A stretch of DNA of 27,792 bases from positions 1 to 27,792 of the forward strand of contig JADFYX010000003.1 of NCBI GenBank assembly GCA_015232795.1. Reading direction: 5' to 3'. The DNA is from Magnetococcales bacterium. Its GTDB lineage: Bacteria; Pseudomonadota; Magnetococcia; Magnetococcales; JADFYX01. Below are positions 15,649-25,388 of the stretch, one piece after another; within the stretch, counting starts at the first letter, position 1; every line of letters begins with the position of its first letter. Below the pieces are notes generated by a model. The model did not search any database, was not told the DNA's origin, and worked only from the letters and a program-made list of their open reading frames with translations. The position numbers were made by a program, and so were the translations under genes.

Positions 15649-17492
15649 AGCACATTTTTCAGTAAGTGGTAAGCCATCCGCCGGGACCAATGACAGCTTC
15701 CGTTGGACAAAGCCGGTACTCTCATGGTCTCTTCAAACTCAGCAGAATTTTGCATCCAGTGGTTATACGGCAGATCAAAGCCATTTTTCCTCCTGCTTAA
15801 CACGTTAGACGGCAAGGATTTTAACAGGGAGTTTGCCAAACCCGGTTTGCCAGATCCCAAAAGTCGCGAGCCAAAAGTGTTAAGCAGCGGTGCAACGGTT
15901 TTAGTTAAAGTTGTGTCCACCAAAGGTGTGCGTATTTCCAAACCATGGGCCATGCCTGCCCAATCCATATCACGCAACAACTGATTTTTTAGATAAAGTG
16001 ACGACTCCATACAGGCTATTGCAGCATAACTTTTTTTGGATTTGGGTGCGGTATTGGCAATTTGACGAATATTTGCAAGAGGATCAAGCCTCTCCAACCC
16101 CTCTAAAGTTGCTTCAAAACCCAATAGATTTGGCAGCTCCCATGGCATAAAAAGACCACGCCGCAGCAGATAGGCTCCCTCCTTGCTACCACCATACTCC
16201 ACCATACCAGCCATTTTTGGTGATAGAGATGTTTTGGGCAGCAAAAATCTCTCCATTATCTGCCTTACCCCTCGCCCCAAACCGGGCAGCTTGGCTGGGA
16301 GAGTGAGCCAGCGGTTCCAACGAGGAATATCAACAAAACTCGGATACCCCCCAAAAAGCTCATCACCACCAACTCCAGACAGAGCCACTTTCAGACCCAT
16401 TTTTTTGGCAGATTTGCTTACAAACCAACTATTAACCCCATCAATGGTTGGTTGATCCATATGTTTTAAAATTGCTGGCCAATCTTCTGTAAAATCTTTG
16501 TGGGTTATTGTGTGGGGTTTGTTCTCCATATCATATTGTTTTGCCACAGTTTGGGCCACTTTTGCTTCATCATTTTGCGTGTTGTAAAACTCAGCAAAAG
16601 CCAAAGTTATAGTTGGCAGATAGTCCCGGCCCAACTCCTCTAAAAGAGCCAACAACACGCCAGAATCAATTCCACCAGAAAGAAAAAGCCCCACAGTTAC
16701 ATCACTTGTTAAATGTCTGGATAGACTATCAATGAGAGCTTGGCGAATATTTTCTTGGGCTGTCACAACTGAGAGACCCTTGGGTGCTAATTTGGCAAAG
16801 TTCTCCTCAAGGTTAAAAAATTTACGGGGAGAACTCATGCCATAGCTATCTATCCAAACCGTAGACCCTGCTGGTACAGCTCGTATATCCCGATAGATGG
16901 TAAATGGCTCTGGCACTGAACCAAACAGTAGAAATCCCACCTCTCCTCCCACATCCCGCTGCCGAGAAATAGCCTTGCTATGCAACAACGCCTTAACCTG
17001 AGAGGCAACACGAAGACAAGAGCCATCATCGGCATAATAGAGAGGTTTAATACCATAGGGATCCCGAGCCAAAAACAGCCCCTGTCGCTGACTATCCCAA
17101 ATTGCAAAAGCGTACATCCCCCGCAGATGGTGAACCATCTCCTCCCCATATATATGCCAAAGTGCCAACAACACCTCGGTATCGGAGTTGGTATTAAAAT
17201 CATACCCCTTGGCAGCAAGTGAGTGGCCCAGCTCAAGATAGTTATAAATTACACCATTAAAACTAACAACATGCCTACCCCCCACCCCTAACATGGGCTG
17301 GTTGCTACGCGGGTGCAAATCAATGGTAGCCAAACGCCTATGCCCTAAAGCAACCCGGCCTTGATCCTGATACCACACCCCATCCCCATCCGGCCCCCGA
17401 TGCTCCATAGCAGCAACCATAGCGCAGACCTCTTCACGGTCCACCCCAGATTCACCATCACCATAATTATAAACTGCTACAATTCCACACAT
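15645..17492 (-). CDS. asnB: Asparagine synthetase-type amidotransferase (AsnB family)
   Basis: 615 aa. The glutaminase domain begins MCGIVAVYNYG with the N-terminal nucleophile Cys2, then HRGPDGDG and SFNGVIYNY. The synthetase domain has the pyrophosphate loop SGGIDS (272-277) and SGVGGDELFGGYP. The start is set at 17492 so that Cys2 is the second residue; an upstream in-frame ATG at 17513 would bury the nucleophile. All catalytic landmarks are present. AsnB paralogues are common in exopolysaccharide loci, where they may amidate a sugar acid or peptide substituent rather than make free asparagine. Its stop overlaps the next glycosyltransferase start by 4 nt. Confidence 0.88.
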   Translation of the reverse strand: MCGIVAVYNYGDGESGVDREEVCAMVAAMEHRGPDGDGVWYQDQGRVALGHRRLATIDLHPRSNQPMLGVGGRHVVSFNGVIYNYLELGHSLAAKGYDFNTNSDTEVLLALWHIYGEEMVHHLRGMYAFAIWDSQRQGLFLARDPYGIKPLYYADDGSCLRVASQVKALLHSKAISRQRDVGGEVGFLLFGSVPEPFTIYRDIRAVPAGSTVWIDSYGMSSPRKFFNLEENFAKLAPKGLSVVTAQENIRQALIDSLSRHLTSDVTVGLFLSGGIDSGVLLALLEELGRDYLPTITLAFAEFYNTQNDEAKVAQTVAKQYDMENKPHTITHKDFTEDWPAILKHMDQPTIDGVNSWFVSKSAKKMGLKVALSGVGGDELFGGYPSFVDIPRWNRWLTLPAKLPGLGRGVRQIMERFLLPKTSLSPKMAGMVEYGGSKEGAYLLRRGLFMPWELPNLLGFEATLEGLERLDPLANIRQIANTAPKSKKSYAAIACMESSLYLKNQLLRDMDWAGMAHGLEIRTPLVDTTLTKTVAPLLNTFGSRLLGSGKPGLANSLLKSLPSNVLSRRKNGFDLPYNHWMQNSAEFEETMRVPALSNGSCHWSRRMAYHLLKNVL

Positions 17493-17833
17493 TTTTATTA
17501 TCTTATAGTACAATTATACGATTAAGGATCATGTTGCTTATAGAATGGTGGGCGGTCCTTATTTTCACCATAATATCAAAATTAAATTACGCATATATTA
17601 TATTTATTATTTTTTAATGCAGGTATACTGCTTTTTTTACTGATAATAGCAGATGTTTAAACGTATGGCAAACTTAGGGCAGGCTTATAAATAAGGTATT
17701 AGGATTTATATTTATGCTTTATAATAACAAAGATTAATTAGGATTTATCTATCGGCTTAACACTGCAATCAATTAGGACTACTGCAATGGTCTCTAAAGA
17801 ATAGAAGAGTTAAATTCCAATACATTTTTACTT
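17493..17833. other. Gene-free AT-rich region between wzy-like and asnB genes
   Basis: No coding frame is convincing here. The sequence should hold the promoter for the asnB unit; TATAAT read on the minus strand (about 17510-17515) is a candidate -10 without a clear -35. A heptamer ATTAGGA repeats three times, at 17698, 17737 and 17772, which could be a regulator site. A short GCAG/CTGC hairpin followed by T7 (about 17622-17641) faces the plus strand, where no gene needs it. Confidence 0.4.
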
Positions 17834-19090
17834 TTAACCTTCCCCAACAGGCTTGCTTAAGAGAACAAAACAGAAAGCCCAGAATACAAAACCGTATACA
17901 CTGCCTGGGGAAAATATCCAGGTTTCGAAAAAGGCGTGGCTGGCGAAGGTTAAAAAGCTTACGCTTATTAGGTGTAATTTTGGGTTATCGTGCACTGTTA
18001 TTTTGGAGATAATGTTGGTGACTGCTTTTATTATGCCTAACATTACCAGTAGAAGAATTGCTGCTCCTCCCAGCCAGCCACTGGCTATTAACAGGGAAAG
18101 GTATGAGTTATGGACATTTATACCTTGATGGATGGAGGTGGCAGGTATGAGAGCCTCAATTAATATCGCTTCGGCCCCCATTCCATAACCAAATAAGGGA
18201 CGTGTGTTGACAAGCTCCCAACCTAGTCGCCAAACATCGCTACGGCCGGAAAGAATATCTGCACTGCCTCTTGCAAAAGATGGCAACATATTGGGGGAGA
18301 GTTGAGACCATTGGGATATACCTGCTAAAATTGCGCTATCAACAAAAAGCAACAACAGTATGACCAGTAAAAGACTTGCGCTCCGCAAAACAACGCTCAA
18401 CCGCCAAAACATTAATAAAATAGTAATTCCAAACCCCATTAAAGCCGAACGGGAGCCGATGACAATCAAAAGAAAAACCATGGCAGCAAACAACAGCTCC
18501 AACGGCCATTTTTTTTGCCCCTTTTTAATTCTCAATATTTCATGCAAAACTACCGGAAAACCACCTAAAAGGATTATACCCAAGGTGTTGGGGTTATCTA
18601 CCCACCCTGTAAACCTTCCAGATGCTATTCCCCTACCTAAATTCAGACCCAAAATATAGAATACAATATTGCTATAGGTGACAAACCCCACACTATAGAT
18701 AAGAGCATTTTTGAAGGCGTTCCAATACTCAACATTATTTAAAGCGGCTACCAAAACCCAGGCTGTCGCAAATACCAGCAAACTACCAAATACCAAAAGA
18801 TAATTATGGGCCTGATCTATGGAACAAAAACAGATGGATGTAAGATCACTGTTATAAATTTGCAGTAGTTGCACTACCCCATTAAGAGATATTAAAAAGG
18901 GTACTAAGGTTAGTGGTGCATGGGCAGTTTTTGTCGGCTGATTTTGGTTAGACAGAATAATGGAAAACCCTACAACAATAAGCAGCACAAATTTGCTATA
19001 CCACATAACAAAACGCAGTTGCTGGTGGTATGAGTTGGCGAGAAAAAATGCCAAAAAAAGCATTGTGAAAAGATATTTATCGCGCTTCAT
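17834..19090 (-). CDS. O-antigen polymerase/ligase family membrane protein (Wzy/WaaL type)
   Basis: 418 aa with about eleven hydrophobic membrane segments. Family marks are FTGWVDNPNTLGIILL, IGSRSALMGFG, the periplasmic loop with SGRSDVWRLGWELV and RPLFGYGMG, and VHNSYLSLLIASGWLG, where His-Asn-x-Tyr-Leu is the conserved periplasmic histidine region of the O-antigen ligase superfamily. It would polymerise repeat units or ligate glycan to an acceptor on the periplasmic side. The start overlaps the previous glycosyltransferase stop in ATGA (19090-19087). A second protein of this superfamily is at 23280; which one is the polymerase cannot be told. Confidence 0.82.
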   Translation of the reverse strand: MKRDKYLFTMLFLAFFLANSYHQQLRFVMWYSKFVLLIVVGFSIILSNQNQPTKTAHAPLTLVPFLISLNGVVQLLQIYNSDLTSICFCSIDQAHNYLLVFGSLLVFATAWVLVAALNNVEYWNAFKNALIYSVGFVTYSNIVFYILGLNLGRGIASGRFTGWVDNPNTLGIILLGGFPVVLHEILRIKKGQKKWPLELLFAAMVFLLIVIGSRSALMGFGITILLMFWRLSVVLRSASLLLVILLLLFVDSAILAGISQWSQLSPNMLPSFARGSADILSGRSDVWRLGWELVNTRPLFGYGMGAEAILIEALIPATSIHQGINVHNSYLSLLIASGWLGGAAILLLVMLGIIKAVTNIISKITVHDNPKLHLISVSFLTFASHAFFETWIFSPGSVYGFVFWAFCFVLLSKPVGEG

Positions 19091-20247
19091 TTAAGACTCT
19101 TGCTAACAATGGCGTTACGTAAATTTTTTACGGCAAATTCATGGTTAAACTCTTTGGCCGTTGTCTGTGCTGCCAACGCCAGTTTTGCAAGGTGATTATT
19201 TTGCAAAATATCTTCTAATAAAAGCTCTAAAGCTGCAATATCTGCAACAGGATAGATAAAGCCGTTTTTGCCATGCTCTATCATCTCTCTGGCTGCCCCA
19301 ACCTGATCACTTGCTACCACAGGCAGCCCACACATCATCGCCTCGTTAACCACTGTTCCCCAAGGCTCATAGCTTGATGGCAACACAAACACATCTGCAC
19401 TTGCCATAATTCTTGTTAGTTTTGCCCAATCACTAATCCAACCCAACATATGTAATAAATCCCCATCTTGACACCTGGCAGCAACCTCCTTAGCCAGAGG
19501 ACCATCGCCAACAAAAACCAGGTGGCTATTTTGCCGTATTTTATAGGGCAACAGTAGATAAGCGTTTAGAAGATCTAAAGGGCGTTTAGCAGCAATAAGT
19601 CGCCCGACAAAAAGCACTATTTTGCCACTTTTAGGAACACCCAATGCCGTGAGATCTTCTCTATTGGCAATAGCAGCAGCTCCTCTTTTGGTTTCCATCT
19701 GTATATGGTGGGTATCTGGGGTATTGGGAAAGAGAAAAATCGGCAGGTTGGGTTTTTGCGAAAGCTTGCGTAAAAACTGACCAGCTTTACGACTAACAGG
19801 AAGGCCAAAACTAATCCCCTTTAACACAGCTCCGATAAAGATCTGCTTAATAGTGCGCTTTATGGCATTGCCATGGCTCTCACTAGTTTCACAACTTAGC
19901 CCGTAGGGTACAGAGTTATGGCGACACCACCAAGCTGCCAGCCACATAGTTGGGTGTGCATAACCAGACAATACCACTCGATCTGGGGAAAATTTACGCA
20001 GCTCTTTTAATACTTGGGGGTTAAACTTAAAGGAGAAGGGGCTTATCTGCTTTGGCGGTCGTAACTGCCAGCCAGATAGAACCACATAATCCAACTTGCC
20101 AAAATCAATAGACCACCTGCGCCCCGGTTCCTCTTTAGCACAGAACAGCACACGATAATGTTCATCACCTGTTACATTAAAATGTTGATGAATAGCTAAA
20201 CGATATGGGGTGGGAATGTCGTCAATGTAGAGGACTTTTAATGCCAT
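19087..20247 (-). CDS. Glycosyltransferase, GT4-like (group 1)
   Basis: 386 aa from Met at 20247 (MALKVLYIDDIPTPYRL, the usual family N-terminus); a start at 20265 is possible but neither has a well-spaced ribosome site. The donor domain shows IVLFVGRLIAAKRPLDLL and VFVLPSSYEPWGTVVNEAMMCGLPVVAS with the E-x-W-G and NEAM glutamates of GT4. It overlaps the end of the tyrosine-kinase gene by 26 bp and its own stop overlaps the wzy-like start, so it is the third gene of a tightly coupled four-gene unit. Confidence 0.85.
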   Translation of the reverse strand: MALKVLYIDDIPTPYRLAIHQHFNVTGDEHYRVLFCAKEEPGRRWSIDFGKLDYVVLSGWQLRPPKQISPFSFKFNPQVLKELRKFSPDRVVLSGYAHPTMWLAAWWCRHNSVPYGLSCETSESHGNAIKRTIKQIFIGAVLKGISFGLPVSRKAGQFLRKLSQKPNLPIFLFPNTPDTHHIQMETKRGAAAIANREDLTALGVPKSGKIVLFVGRLIAAKRPLDLLNAYLLLPYKIRQNSHLVFVGDGPLAKEVAARCQDGDLLHMLGWISDWAKLTRIMASADVFVLPSSYEPWGTVVNEAMMCGLPVVASDQVGAAREMIEHGKNGFIYPVADIAALELLLEDILQNNHLAKLALAAQTTAKEFNHEFAVKNLRNAIVSKSLK

Positions 20248-22504
20248 CCTTAACTTGCGCCCCATAGTGAGAGTAATAATAACTTGAGCGTTGATTTATA
20301 TTTTTTTTGTTTAATACAACCCCAATAAGTGGGGTTTGAGATTGTAAAAACCGCACCATTGTGCCTTGGATAACAGGAATAGGGGTGCTATCGGCTTGGC
20401 AGATGTAGATAACGGCATCGGCTAGGGCAGCAACAATAAAGCTATCACTTATAGTTAAACTTGGCGGGCTATCTATGATAATCCTGTCAAACTGTTGGGA
20501 TAGTTCTGCTAACAGATTTTTAAATTTTTGCGAGGAGAGAAACTCCTGGGGATTAGGTGGCAAAGAACCTGTGGGAAGAAAGGTTAAACCGGAGCCATCT
20601 ACGGCATACAAACATGCTGCTTTTTTTTGAGTTTTACTAACCAAATTTGATAACCCAGCAGAGTTCTTATCTATCCGCATAAACTTGGCAATTGAGGGCT
20701 TTCGCAAGTCACAATCAATTATCAGGGTCTTCTCCATAGAGCCCATAGCCAAGGCAATATTCATAGCAACGGTACTTTTTCCCTCTTGGGGAACCGAAGA
20801 TGTAATAACGATAATACGGTGGGATTTATCAACATCACTCAACCTAATGGAAGTGCGAATAGTGCGGATTGCCTCATTAAACTGGCTGTTGCTGCCCCGT
20901 AAAAAAAGCCAACCCAAATCCAACTCTCCTTGACCTTTTACACTGGGCTTCAACAACGGTAAAGTGCCCAAAACCCCCGTGCGTAACTTGACCTCTACAT
21001 CTCTGACACCCTTTATAGTGTTATCGAGAAAATCCAATAAAAGAGCGAGAAAAACCCCCATTACAAAGGTAAATGCCATGGATTTTGCAACGATTAATTT
21101 GGTGTTGGGCCAACTGTGCAAAATGGGAGTTTCCGCCGGATCAATTAAACGCGCGTTATCCATTTGCCGATTATCAGCTTGCAGATCCCCCACAGCATCG
21201 CTCTGCTTTACCCGTGCTAAAAACAGATTATACTGTTCTCGGTTGGCCTCTACTTCAGACTTTAAGGCTGATAGTTGTGTGTTGCCACGGCTGATAAAGC
21301 GCAGCTCATCTTTTATATTTTGATACTGTTTTTCTATGGATTTAACTTTGCTTATCGCGCTTTCATAGCTGTTGGTAATAGCTTGTACTTTGGTTTTTAT
21401 CTGCTGGTTGAGGCTCTCTTTTGCACTTTGCAACTCTGACAGTGCAACAACCATTGTGGGGTGTTGAGGACCATAGCGAGTTTGCAACTTGGCAACCATC
21501 TGCTGCTTTTTGGCCAAGACAAGGCGATGCTCCTTAACAACACTGTCATTCATAATTTGCGGTATAACCAGCAAAGCATCTGTAGTGCTGCTATTAATTG
21601 ACTCTATCTGCTTGTATAAAATACTGATTTCCAACTCGTGACGCTTGGCATCACGGAGATCAGCAGCAATGGCTGCAAACTGTTCTTCGGCTATACTACC
21701 ACCTTTTTTAGAACCCAACAGGTCACTTTTTTCCAAAAAAATCTGCAACATCTGCTCGGAGGTCTGTAACTTTTTTTTTAATATCTCCAGACGACTTACA
21801 AACCAACTGGATGTTTTTGTGGTGATATTTTTACGGGATTCAAAGCCACTGTTTATATAGACCTCCACCAAAAGGTTGGGAATGGCAGCAGCAAGCTGGG
21901 GAGAGCTTGATTCATAACTGATTTTCACCAATCGGCTAAAAGGTACCGGATTTATCTCCAACCCATCCTTAACCATTTTGATCATACTATTTTTAACCTT
22001 AATCTGCTTAAGATGAGGAGTTGCTGGTTGAACTTGGGGTTCTTGGGAGTTGTAAATGATATCAACAAACAGTTGGGGCAGATAACTTTGCCAGGAGAAA
22101 ACCTCATGTGACATGGGGTTTTCAACATGGGAGAGTTTTTCGGCAAAACCCACACGCTGGGCCACCTGGTAAGCCAAAGAACGAGAGTTTAATACTGCAA
22201 GTTGGGTGTTCAGATATTCTCGGGAAAAATTGCTGTTTTCATAGATATCTTTAATGGTGGTCAACTGCTTGGTTTTAGGCTCAATTTCCAATGTTGCCGT
22301 GGCTTTATATACCTGATCCATAGAGGAGGCCAAAATAAATGCAAGAACTCCAATACCCACCATGGTTACAACAATGCTTACCAAGCGATAACGGACGATC
22401 TGTAGATATTCAAAAAATATCTTAGGCTCGACCAACGGCCTTTGGAGAATATGGGGAGAAAGGTTAGAGACAGGGGAGTTCTCAACATCAAGATTCTGCT
22501 CCAT
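20222..22504 (-). CDS. Polysaccharide co-polymerase / tyrosine autokinase (Wzc-like)
   Basis: 760 aa. Residues ~25-65 hold the first membrane helix, ~65-465 the periplasmic Wzz-type region with long coiled coils, and ~468-492 the second helix. The cytoplasmic BY-kinase has the oligomerisation motif EAIRTIR (544-550), Walker A VPQEGKST (571-578), Walker A' IIDCDLRKP (595-603) and Walker B IIIDSPP (675-681). The C-terminal tyrosine cluster is Y742, Y743, Y744, Y747. Known relatives control chain length and export together with the outer-membrane OPX protein through cycles of autophosphorylation. The fused kinase is the Gram-negative arrangement. No cognate Wzb phosphatase is seen nearby. The ATG directly follows the stop of the acetyltransferase gene with no gap. 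Confidence 0.9.
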   Translation of the reverse strand: MEQNLDVENSPVSNLSPHILQRPLVEPKIFFEYLQIVRYRLVSIVVTMVGIGVLAFILASSMDQVYKATATLEIEPKTKQLTTIKDIYENSNFSREYLNTQLAVLNSRSLAYQVAQRVGFAEKLSHVENPMSHEVFSWQSYLPQLFVDIIYNSQEPQVQPATPHLKQIKVKNSMIKMVKDGLEINPVPFSRLVKISYESSSPQLAAAIPNLLVEVYINSGFESRKNITTKTSSWFVSRLEILKKKLQTSEQMLQIFLEKSDLLGSKKGGSIAEEQFAAIAADLRDAKRHELEISILYKQIESINSSTTDALLVIPQIMNDSVVKEHRLVLAKKQQMVAKLQTRYGPQHPTMVVALSELQSAKESLNQQIKTKVQAITNSYESAISKVKSIEKQYQNIKDELRFISRGNTQLSALKSEVEANREQYNLFLARVKQSDAVGDLQADNRQMDNARLIDPAETPILHSWPNTKLIVAKSMAFTFVMGVFLALLLDFLDNTIKGVRDVEVKLRTGVLGTLPLLKPSVKGQGELDLGWLFLRGSNSQFNEAIRTIRTSIRLSDVDKSHRIIVITSSVPQEGKSTVAMNIALAMGSMEKTLIIDCDLRKPSIAKFMRIDKNSAGLSNLVSKTQKKAACLYAVDGSGLTFLPTGSLPPNPQEFLSSQKFKNLLAELSQQFDRIIIDSPPSLTISDSFIVAALADAVIYICQADSTPIPVIQGTMVRFLQSQTPLIGVVLNKKNINQRSSYYYSHYGAQVKDGIKSPLH

Positions 22505-23071
22505 TTATGACCCCCCACTCCTTTTGATCATCTCGCGTTTTTTAACAAACCTGCAAGGAACCCCACTATAGATAGTCCATGGGTCGAGATCCGCAGTTGC
22601 CATACTGGCAAAACTTAAAACCGCCCCTTCTCCTATGGTCACTCCCGGACCCACACGAGACTGGGCTGCCAGCCAAGAGTAGTCGTGCAAATTAATGGGG
22701 TTGATTTGCAAATCAAAGCCACCACTTGTCCAATCATGGTTGCCAGTACCAAGATATGTACCTTGTGATAGACAGCAGTGTTGGGCAATTGAGACTTTGG
22801 CAAGGTTATCGATCCAGCAATATTCTCCCAACCAACTATGTTTACCCACCTTTAAAAACCACGGAAATTTAACCCGTACACCTGGTTTAATCACGACACC
22901 CGCAGCAATGCTTGCACCAAAAAGACGCAACAAAAATCGCCGATGGCAAGAGCCGGGAATTGGAGATGTTATCAGCAGTGCCTGAACAACAATCCACAAA
23001 GCCTCTTTCCAGGCTGGTGCGCCTCTATCAAAGGTTTGGTTGTTATATTTCTCCAAACGGGGTCGGATCAC
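22505..23071 (-). CDS. WcaF-like acetyltransferase (left-handed beta-helix)
   Basis: 188 aa with GTG start at 23071, preceded by AGAGGA at a 9-nt spacing. The protein resembles putative colanic acid biosynthesis acetyltransferases: N-terminal FDRGAPAWKEALW, then hexapeptide-repeat turns such as VGKHSWLGEYCWIDNLAKVSIAQ. The segment TGNHDWTSGGFDL has the catalytic-type His of the family, and IYSGVPCRFVKKR closes the domain. It should O-acetylate a sugar of the repeat unit using acetyl-CoA. It is the first gene of the coupled minus-strand unit and diverges from the wzy-like gene at 23280. Confidence 0.85.
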   Translation of the reverse strand: MIRPRLEKYNNQTFDRGAPAWKEALWIVVQALLITSPIPGSCHRRFLLRLFGASIAAGVVIKPGVRVKFPWFLKVGKHSWLGEYCWIDNLAKVSIAQHCCLSQGTYLGTGNHDWTSGGFDLQINPINLHDYSWLAAQSRVGPGVTIGEGAVLSFASMATADLDPWTIYSGVPCRFVKKREMIKRSGGS

Positions 23072-23279
23072 ATTTCGTATCCTCTTTAGAGATGGTACTT
23101 ATAACCTACGATATTACCAATACCTACTCCTTCTTTACAAGTCTTGATGTTATATTTTACATACCTTTAAGAAATCTATAACTTTATTAAAGCCCATAGT
23201 CAAAGCAAATCAAACTGATCTAATCAGTTGCACTTTATTGTTATATCAATTAGTTTGCACAACATTATAATTTTCACAA
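23072..23279. promoter_or_regulatory. Divergent promoter region
   Basis: This 208-bp AT-rich gap separates the acetyltransferase unit (minus) from the wzy-like/OPX unit (plus), so it must hold both promoters. TATAAT at 23266-23271 lies only 8 nt before the ATG at 23280, so either that transcript is leaderless or the box is fortuitous and the gene starts later. No clear -35 or operator is visible. Confidence 0.35.
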
Positions 23280-24725
23280 ATGGCAAAAAAACAAAAAAAC
23301 ATGACACGAACAAATTTACAACAAACATTAGATTTTGGCACAACCATAGAAAAAATAGAGCAACAAAAATCGCCAAAATATCTTTTTTTTATGTTTTTAG
23401 CCCTGCTTTTTTGCCTGCCCCTTCCTCTGGGCAGCAACCGACCTTGGGCCTGGGCTGTTATGGAGATATGGATTTTTATTATAGCTATAATCTGGCTTGC
23501 AGAAATGTGCATGGCAAAAGCTCATTTTACCCAGGCCCTTAAACTTAGCTTACCAGCTATCATCTGCTGGTCGTTATGGCTGTCTATTGCCACCATACAA
23601 TTTTTACCCATGCCCCAAGAGCTCACCACTGTACTAGCTCCTAAGCTAGTTACAATCCAACAACAAGCTGGCCTTGGGCTAGCAAACTCCATGCTACCAG
23701 TTAGCATAGATCCCTACGCTGCTCTTGTTGAGTGGTTTAAGGGGGTTGCATATCTTTTGATATTTATAATGACGCTATTGTTGGTAGAGAACCGTAACCG
23801 CATAAAAATATTGGCCTGGACGTTGGCAAGTAGTGGAGTTGTACAAGCTATAACCGGCATTGTCCTGATTGCCAGCAACAGCAGCAGTCAAAACAGTGCA
23901 AGCGGCACATTTATAAACCCCAACCATTTTGCCAACTATTTAGTGATGACCATGGCAGTGGGTATTGGGCTTATTATTTCAGGGGTAAAAGAGAGAGATA
24001 AAAACAGAACTGTAAAGCAGTTTTTTTTTAAATTTTTACGTCTATTATTTAGCTACAAAACTCCACTGCGGATTTTTCTAATAGTTATAGTAAGCGCAAT
24101 AATTTTAAGCCACTCCAGAATGGGCAACACCTCCCTATTAATAAGCCTGACTATTGCTGGCCTTATATCCATGCACAGCTACAAAAAATGTAAAGGGACA
24201 ATAGTACTTATTTTGGTAAGTTTTATATTGATAGATCTACTATTAATAGGCTCCTGGGTGGGAATAGACAGGGTAGTAGAACGTATTGAGACAACCAAGA
24301 TAAGTCAAGAACTGCGACCACAAGTGGCAATAGATACAATAAATTTAATAAAAGATTATTGGCTGACAGGCTCGGGCATGGGTTCATACTCAACAATTTA
24401 TCCACGTTATAAATCATTTATATCAGACAAACATTTCCGCCATGCCGACAACGACTATCTGGAGTTTTTAAGTGAGACAGGAATATTAGGGCTCATCTTA
24501 CTAGGAATACCAATATTATTATCCCTAAAAACAGCAATAAAACTACAACAAAAAAGCCAAGACCCCCTAATAAAAGGGTTCGCTTTCACCACAACAATGG
24601 CAACAGTAGCCATATTAATCCACGCCACAACCGACTACAACCTCCACATACCAGCCAACACCGCCACATTCATGGTTTTATTGGCCCTGCCGTGGGTTTT
24701 ATGGGCAAAAGACTCTTTAACTTAA
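23280..24725 (+). CDS. O-antigen ligase/polymerase family membrane protein
   Basis: 481 aa with a charged N-terminal tail of ~35 residues and about a dozen membrane segments. Marks of the family are GTFINPNHFANYLVM, SHSRMGNTSLL, the periplasmic loop with TGSGMGSYSTIYPRYK, and HADNDYLEFLSETGILGL, which corresponds to the conserved His/Asn-Asp-Tyr-Leu region of Wzy/WaaL proteins. It differs clearly from the family member at 17834. Followed after 96 nt by the OPX gene, it may be the polymerase of the export machine while the other is a ligase, or the reverse. No good ribosome site is seen; Met8 at 23301 is an alternative start. Confidence 0.82.
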   Translation: MAKKQKNMTRTNLQQTLDFGTTIEKIEQQKSPKYLFFMFLALLFCLPLPLGSNRPWAWAVMEIWIFIIAIIWLAEMCMAKAHFTQALKLSLPAIICWSLWLSIATIQFLPMPQELTTVLAPKLVTIQQQAGLGLANSMLPVSIDPYAALVEWFKGVAYLLIFIMTLLLVENRNRIKILAWTLASSGVVQAITGIVLIASNSSSQNSASGTFINPNHFANYLVMTMAVGIGLIISGVKERDKNRTVKQFFFKFLRLLFSYKTPLRIFLIVIVSAIILSHSRMGNTSLLISLTIAGLISMHSYKKCKGTIVLILVSFILIDLLLIGSWVGIDRVVERIETTKISQELRPQVAIDTINLIKDYWLTGSGMGSYSTIYPRYKSFISDKHFRHADNDYLEFLSETGILGLILLGIPILLSLKTAIKLQQKSQDPLIKGFAFTTTMATVAILIHATTDYNLHIPANTATFMVLLALPWVLWAKDSLT

Positions 24726-24821
24726 TATATAAACAATATTTGTAGTCGAATTACCCTATAAAGATAGGCTATAATAGTAGTTATGATAGGGTCATACTGG
24801 TAACTGTGGATAATAGTATTA

Positions 24822-25388
24822 ATGAATTTTTTAACAAAACAGATCTTTGCAAAACTTACGGTCACTCTATTTTTTGGCGCACTTATTTTCACAATAGCTG
24901 TTCCTAGTGGTGTTTACTCGGCTGATAACGATTATCGTTTGGGTGCGGGAGACACTATTGCTATCAAGGTTTTTGGTGAGAATGATTTGAGCCTAAAGAC
25001 CAGATTGGGTGCTACTATCGCTATCTCTTATCCTCTGTTGGGTGTTATCCAGGTTAGGGATATGACTGTTGGGGAGTTGGAGGTTTTTATTACTGCTCAA
25101 CTTATTAATGGGGGTTATCTTATTAAACCACGGGTTAATGTCTCTATTGAGGAGTATCGAAAATTTTATGTTAAAGGGGAGGTGAAAATACCTGGTGGCT
25201 ACCCCTACTCGCCAGATTTAACCTTGGATAAAGTTATTAGCATGGTTGGTGGCCTTACAGATAGAGCCGATCAAGATCAAATATTTATCCAGTCGGAAAA
25301 CAATAGAAAAAAAGAGCAACACCCTGCAAGCTCCCATGTGGTTATAAAACCGGGAGATGTGGTTACTGTTGAAAGAAGATTTTTTTAA
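24822..25388 (+). CDS. Polysaccharide export protein (short OPX/Wza-like)
   Basis: 188 aa. A signal peptide (residues 1-33, likely cut after VYSA) is followed by the polysaccharide-export domain beginning DYRLGAGDTIAIKVFGENDLS, and by a SLBB-type domain with FYVKGEVKIPGGYPYSPDLTLDKVISMVGGLTD split around its core. The protein contains no cysteine at all, so it cannot be a lipoprotein like E. coli Wza. It is also about half the length of Wza and lacks the C-terminal amphipathic helix that forms the outer-membrane pore. It would therefore act as a periplasmic conduit or need another outer-membrane partner. The next gene begins with no gap after its stop. Confidence 0.87.
   Translation: MNFLTKQIFAKLTVTLFFGALIFTIAVPSGVYSADNDYRLGAGDTIAIKVFGENDLSLKTRLGATIAISYPLLGVIQVRDMTVGELEVFITAQLINGGYLIKPRVNVSIEEYRKFYVKGEVKIPGGYPYSPDLTLDKVISMVGGLTDRADQDQIFIQSENNRKKEQHPASSHVVIKPGDVVTVERRFF

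Noticed and set aside
17622..17641. GCAG/CTGC hairpin with T7 run as terminator
   Set aside because: Only a 4-bp stem and it faces the plus strand, while genes on both sides are on the minus strand.
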